Shown here in pieces: positions 33,201 through 36,444 of a stretch of 36,444 nucleotides of DNA. The position numbers were made by a program, and so were the translations under genes. This DNA comes from Salaquimonas sp. (GTDB taxonomy: Bacteria > Pseudomonadota > Alphaproteobacteria > Rhizobiales > Rhizobiaceae). The notes below the pieces were generated by a model, which worked only from the letters and a program-made list of their open reading frames with translations, did no database searches and was not told the DNA's origin. How positions within the stretch are numbered: the stretch's first letter is position 1; the number at the start of each line of letters is the position of its first letter. The stretch lies in contig JAJDOK010000009.1 in NCBI GenBank assembly GCA_022340185.1, positions 1 through 36,444 of the forward strand, written 5' to 3'.

Positions 33201-34289
33201 ATGTCGAATTTGGGGCGCCTTGCCGCCAGCCTGATTGCATTCTCGCTTCTGCTTGCCCAGTCGCATTCTGCTGCGATGGCCGATGACACGCCTGCCAAGC
33301 AATTGTTCGGCGCAAAGGCGCTGCCGGCGAAGGGAAAACCGCAGCCGGTCGGCTTCTATTCCAAGGGATGCATGGCCGGCGGCGTCGCCATTCCTGTCGA
33401 TGGTCCGGCCTGGCAGGTGATGCGCCTGTCGCGCAATCGTCGCTGGGGCCAGCCTGAACTTGTCCGCACGCTCGAGGATCTGTCACAGAAGGCAAAGGCC
33501 GACGGCTGGAACGGGCTGATGATCGGCGACATGTCGCAGCCACGCGGCGGCCCGATGCTGACCGGCCACGCCTCCCACCAGGTCGGCCTCGATGCCGACA
33601 TCTGGTTCATGCCGATGCCCGACCACCGGCTGAGCTACAAGGAGCGTGAAAACTTGAGCGCCGTCTCCGTGCTGAAATCGGGCTCGCTCTATGTCGACGA
33701 CAAGCGCTGGACACCGGTCTACGGGAAATTGCTGCACGACGCCGCGTCCTTCCCGCAGGTCGAACGCATCCTTGTCCACCCCGGCATCAAGAAGAAGCTC
33801 TGCGACACGGTCAAGGGCAACCGCGCCTGGCTGGCGAAGATCAGGCCCTATTACGGCCATCACTACCATTTCCACCTGCGCATCAAATGCCCGAAGGGCG
33901 CGACGAACTGCAAGCCGCAAGCGCCGGTGCCGGCCGGCACCGGCTGCGACGCCAAAACGCTCAACTGGTGGTTCAATGTGGCGTTGGCGCCGAAGAAGCC
34001 AAGGAAACCCAAAAAGCCCACCAAGCCGAGAAAGCCGCGCTATGTCCGCCTCTCGGATCTGCCAAAGGCCTGCGCGGCGATCCTCAAGGCGCCCGACATT
34101 CCCGCCGACCGCGCCGTATATGCGATCCGCGCCAGCGCCTTCCAGGCACCGGAGATCGAGATACCGAAATTCGACCCGCTCGCGATCCTTGCCTCAAAGC
34201 CGATCGAGGCGAAAAAGCCGCCTTCGCCAGCCAACAACACCGTACCGATCGAGGACATCCCGGTGCCGACGCCACGGCCTTCGAAATGA
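33201..34289 (+). CDS. mepA: Penicillin-insensitive murein endopeptidase, MepA type
   Basis: A 362-aa periplasmic LAS-family zinc endopeptidase that cuts D-Ala-mDAP cross-links in peptidoglycan. A signal peptide ([20 protein letters not shown]...) ends near AAMA-DD. Zinc residues are H126 and D133 in [15 protein letters not shown] plus the HYHFH cluster at 221-225. Cysteines in [26 protein letters not shown] and GCDAK suggest disulfides. After the catalytic domain (to about 260) there is a lysine/proline-rich linker ([15 protein letters not shown]) and a roughly 90-residue extension absent from the 274-aa E. coli protein, perhaps for wall or partner binding. Confidence 0.92.
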   Translation: MSNLGRLAASLIAFSLLLAQSHSAAMADDTPAKQLFGAKALPAKGKPQPVGFYSKGCMAGGVAIPVDGPAWQVMRLSRNRRWGQPELVRTLEDLSQKAKADGWNGLMIGDMSQPRGGPMLTGHASHQVGLDADIWFMPMPDHRLSYKERENLSAVSVLKSGSLYVDDKRWTPVYGKLLHDAASFPQVERILVHPGIKKKLCDTVKGNRAWLAKIRPYYGHHYHFHLRIKCPKGATNCKPQAPVPAGTGCDAKTLNWWFNVALAPKKPRKPKKPTKPRKPRYVRLSDLPKACAAILKAPDIPADRAVYAIRASAFQAPEIEIPKFDPLAILASKPIEAKKPPSPANNTVPIEDIPVPTPRPSK

Positions 34290-34307
34290 GGCTGATGTGA
34301 TCGCCGG

Positions 34308-34964
34308 CTAACCCGCCGCCACGCCGACGCCGATGGGGCAGGAAACGCCCGTGCCGCCGAGCCCGCAATAGCCGGCCGGGTTCTTGGCCAGGTACTGTTG
34401 ATGGTATTCCTCGGCGTAGTAGAAGGTCGGCGCATCGATGATTTCGGTGGTGATCGCGTTGGGATGGCCTGCCGCCCGCAATGCCTTCTGGTAGGCGTCA
34501 CGCGCGGCAATCGCCGCTGCCTTCTGCTTTTCGTCATAGACATAGATGCCCGAGCGGTACTGCGTGCCGACATCGTTGCCTTGACGCATGCCCTGTGTCG
34601 GGTCGTGCGCTTCGAAGAAAACCTTCAGCAGCTCTTCATAGCTGATCTTGGCCGGGTCGAAGACGATGAGCACCGCCTCGGCATGGCCGGTCTGCCCGCT
34701 GCACACCTCCTCATAGGTCGGGTTGGGCGTTTCGCCGGCGGCATAACCGACCGCGGTGACGTGAACGCCCGGCGTCTCCCAGAACTTGCGTTCCGCGCCC
34801 CAGAAACAGCCCAGTGCGAACATCGCCTTTTGCATGCCGGCCGGAAACGGCTCGTGCAGGCTGGCGCCGGATACGAAATGATGGCTTGCCGTCTCGATTG
34901 GTTCGGCCCGGCCGGGCAGCGCGGCACCCTTGTCGGGCATTTTCAGCTTCTGGAATCCGAACAT
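34308..34964 (-). CDS. msrA: Peptide-methionine (S)-S-oxide reductase MsrA
   Basis: A 218-aa thioredoxin-dependent repair enzyme for oxidised methionine. The catalytic motif [12 protein letters not shown] has nucleophile C53; recycling cysteines are C200 and C209 in [33 protein letters not shown] and [20 protein letters not shown] are family signatures. The roughly 45-residue N-terminal extension is the common alphaproteobacterial long form without a signal peptide, so it is cytosolic. A strong GGAAGGAAGGA lies just before the ATG. It is convergent with mepA (18-nt gap). Confidence 0.96.
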   Translation of the reverse strand: MFGFQKLKMPDKGAALPGRAEPIETASHHFVSGASLHEPFPAGMQKAMFALGCFWGAERKFWETPGVHVTAVGYAAGETPNPTYEEVCSGQTGHAEAVLIVFDPAKISYEELLKVFFEAHDPTQGMRQGNDVGTQYRSGIYVYDEKQKAAAIAARDAYQKALRAAGHPNAITTEIIDAPTFYYAEEYHQQYLAKNPAGYCGLGGTGVSCPIGVGVAAG

Positions 34965-35139
34965 TGCGATCCTTCCTTCCTGGCCAGTCGCGCGCCTCGT
35001 CTTTGGCGCAAGGCCGCGAAATGGTTCTGTCAGCCGGCGATATAGGCATGCGCCGGTATCTAAAACAGGCGCCGCGCCCTGCCTGAACAGGATTTGATCG
35101 CTGTGTGATCGCCATCCTGCGTTATTCCCCCGACCTTTT

Positions 35140-35463
35140 TCAGGCCAGGAAATTCTCCTGCCACGGACGCCGCCGCCGCCGCGCCGCCACGGCGAACAGG
35201 ATCGACAATATGCCGAAGATCGACCAGGTCGGCGATTTCAGGATCGTGGCGAAGACCGGGTCCCAGACGAAGGGAAACAGATTCTGTTCGATCACCGTCT
35301 TGAGACCCACCAGCGAATCCTGGCTGAATCGCGACCAGTCGGCATAAAGCGGCGTCAGCACCAGGTGCGAATCGGCGATCGAGCGCGTGATGTCGAGTAC
35401 GCCGGCGACCAGAGCGATCGCGAGGCACACCAGACTGATCGCCCTGAAGATGGCCCTCAGCAT
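35140..35463 (-). CDS. Small membrane protein of unknown function, 107 aa
   Basis: A 107-aa protein with an N-terminal helix (about 5-27, [20 protein letters not shown]), a soluble middle (about 30-75, including [16 protein letters not shown] and [11 protein letters not shown]) and a C-terminal helix (about 80-95, [15 protein letters not shown]), ending in a basic tail ARRRRRPW. The two-helix, positive-inside pattern suggests an inner-membrane protein with its middle in the periplasm. The form is like proteins I have seen conserved in Hyphomicrobiales, but I cannot name a family. Confidence 0.7.
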   Translation of the reverse strand: MLRAIFRAISLVCLAIALVAGVLDITRSIADSHLVLTPLYADWSRFSQDSLVGLKTVIEQNLFPFVWDPVFATILKSPTWSIFGILSILFAVAARRRRRPWQENFLA

Positions 35464-35703
35464 TGCGATTCACCGGTTTCGTGCCGAGTGAATATCGTTG
35501 CAAGGGCATGTCTTCATCGAGGATCACGCCTGCGCCAATGTCATTCGGCTTGTTGTTTTCCCACGGCCATTCGCCCCCAAATGGCCACCATGCCGGTAAT
35601 GTACTTCCCGCCGCCCGAACCGGCAATGGCTTCGCACCACACAGAATATGATCATTGTGCTGACGATTGGTTGTGGCGGCATTTGCCGCATGGTTGATCG
35701 CGC
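35464..35703. other. Intergenic stretch without a supportable gene
   Basis: Together with the tRNA leader this is the only sizeable gap before the tRNA. Short open frames on both strands lack a Shine-Dalgarno, recognisable domains or family-like sequence. The minus-strand frame has Pro/Trp-rich stretches that look non-coding or decayed. Confidence 0.5.
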
Positions 35704-35731
35704 TTGAACATGGGCACGCAATTTGTATAGT
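35704..35731 (+). promoter_or_regulatory. Sigma70-type promoter for the tRNA-Ser transcript
   Basis: TTGAAC (35704-35709), a 16-nt spacer and TATAGT (35726-35731) are close to the -35 and -10 consensus. Transcription should start near 35738, about 50 nt before the tRNA-derived fragment and 165 nt before the intact tRNA-Ser. Confidence 0.65.
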
Positions 35732-35788
35732 GCGCCGGCTCTGGCGGGCCGGTGCGATAATCATCATCTATCCGGCCTGGCACCTTGT

Positions 35789-35882
35789 GGAGAGGTGGCC
35801 GAGTGGTTGAAGGCGCCCCGGTTTGGCTTTGCCAAACCGATTCCTGGAGAAAGGCGTGCGCTTTTCTTCAAGCCACTCGGAC
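35789..35882 (+). other. 5' tRNA-Ser fragment built into an extended stem-loop
   Basis: Positions 35789-35816 repeat exactly the first 28 nt of the downstream tRNA-Ser (acceptor 5' strand, D-arm and beginning of anticodon arm). The tRNA sequence then stops. Within the following 65 nt there is an inverted near-copy of the D-arm: CCGAGTGG/TTGAAG/GCGC on the 5' side (from 35799) can pair with GCGC, CTTCAA and CCACTCGG at 35858-35880, giving 18 base pairs with a TTTT and a single-G bulge. A perfect internal hairpin CGGTTTGGC-TTT-GCCAAACCG is at 35819-35839. It is not a complete tRNA. Confidence 0.7.
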
Positions 35883-35902
35883 TGAGGAGGGCGCGAAAGT
35901 TT

Positions 35903-35992
<90 letters not shown>

Positions 35993-36444
35993 TACAAAAC
36001 ATAATTGAAATCAATTACTTAAGGTAGAATTGTTATTCCGTGTAATCCGCTGAAATCAGGTCTCCTTTCCCGACGAAAAGACTTCCCGGAGATGTCTCTA
36101 GCCAATACTTTGCGCTGCCCAGTCGGCGATTCTGCGGCTTGGTCTCTCATGAGCCTTTCGGCAGTACGTTTACACTCTGAGATGCGCTAGTATTGTTCGT
36201 TGCCAGAACACGGATCGTTGAAATACCAAGTTACGTCAAGCTGGCGTTCGGCTATCAACCCTAAATCGACACGCGTAACTTCTCGGCCAACGACTGCTTT
36301 GCGCCCCAAAGTCGGACGTTGAGCCGACTATTGTGACGTCCAACAAGCGGACAACCGGCAGGCCGCACGACAGCGCGGCGCTATCGCTGTCATCCCGCAC
36401 AAAGCCAATGAAAAAGAAAAGCCGGTACGCTTCGCAAAGGCGAT
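35993..36444. other. Lower-GC non-coding DNA downstream of tRNA-Ser
   Basis: About 450 nt with no supportable gene on either strand. Composition shifts to clearly more A/T from about 36000 onward. AATTGA-AA-TCAATT (36003-36016) is an AT-rich inverted repeat right after the tRNA and may help terminate it. Further on, GTCGG-N8-CCGAC (36311-36328) and GGACGT-N16-ACGTCC (36314-36341) overlap. The stretch around 36290-36360 resembles degenerate interspersed repeats that I have seen in alphaproteobacterial intergenic DNA; this is an impression only. Confidence 0.5.

Noticed and set aside
35789..35882. A second, complete tRNA gene
   Set aside because: After 28 nt the match to tRNA-Ser ends; there is no anticodon loop, variable arm or T-arm, so it is at most a fragment.

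Overview
This is a GC-rich, densely coded chromosomal window with no transposase, phage or CRISPR genes. It looks alphaproteobacterial, most likely Hyphomicrobiales (Rhizobiales) and plausibly a marine or salt-habitat member. The support is: an Lrp-type putR divergent from a bifunctional putA that lacks its own DNA-binding domain, liv-type ABC clusters with CoA ligases, and the overall gene families. The dddP gene is what points to a marine or DMSP-exposed lifestyle. The organism assignment is inference from gene content.

Layout. (1) 1-7.6 kb, amino-acid catabolism: the 3' part of a D-amino-acid-transaminase-like gene coupled to a group II PLP decarboxylase, L-serine ammonia-lyase (sdaA), and putA with its divergent regulator putR. 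(2) 7.6-10.1 kb, small accessory genes: an NTF2-like protein divergent from a MarR regulator across a palindromic operator, a DUF6958-like and a GFA-like gene, and a TetR regulator with its own operator candidate. (3) 10.1-22.5 kb, one large leftward block: hybrid histidine kinase, OmpR-type regulator, then after about 400 nt a long-chain-type acyl-CoA ligase, two ABC ATPases, two permeases, a DUF3096 microprotein of 48 aa, a substrate-binding protein, a small membrane protein and a second adenylate-forming enzyme with a diverged P-loop. It reads as a sensor-controlled uptake-and-CoA-activation system for an unidentified, probably carboxylic acid, substrate. The binding-protein cistron is flanked by strong stem-loops. 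(4) 22.9-27.5 kb: a Glyoxalase_8-type protein with a clear terminator, an EamA exporter, an unknown 652-aa membrane protein and a ketopantoate-reductase-like enzyme. (5) 27.7-35.5 kb: a PilZ protein, dddP (DMSP lyase of the M24 fold), an OmpA lipoprotein, a TadE/G-like protein, a fructokinase, an HtpX-like M48 protease divergent from a MepA endopeptidase across three stacked palindromes, msrA and a small membrane protein. (6) 35.7-36.4 kb: a sigma70-like promoter, a 28-nt 5' fragment of tRNA-Ser built into a long stem-loop, the intact tRNA-Ser(GGA), and then about 450 nt of lower-GC DNA with no supportable gene, possibly the edge of an island.

The most interesting points are: dddP, in which all the metal-ligand and catalytic residues I recall sit at one constant offset from a characterised DddP; the tRNA-Ser-derived leader structure; and the two-ligase ABC cluster with its nested microprotein, flanking hairpins and non-canonical adenylation enzyme. 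All family assignments come from reading motifs by eye; no database search was possible.
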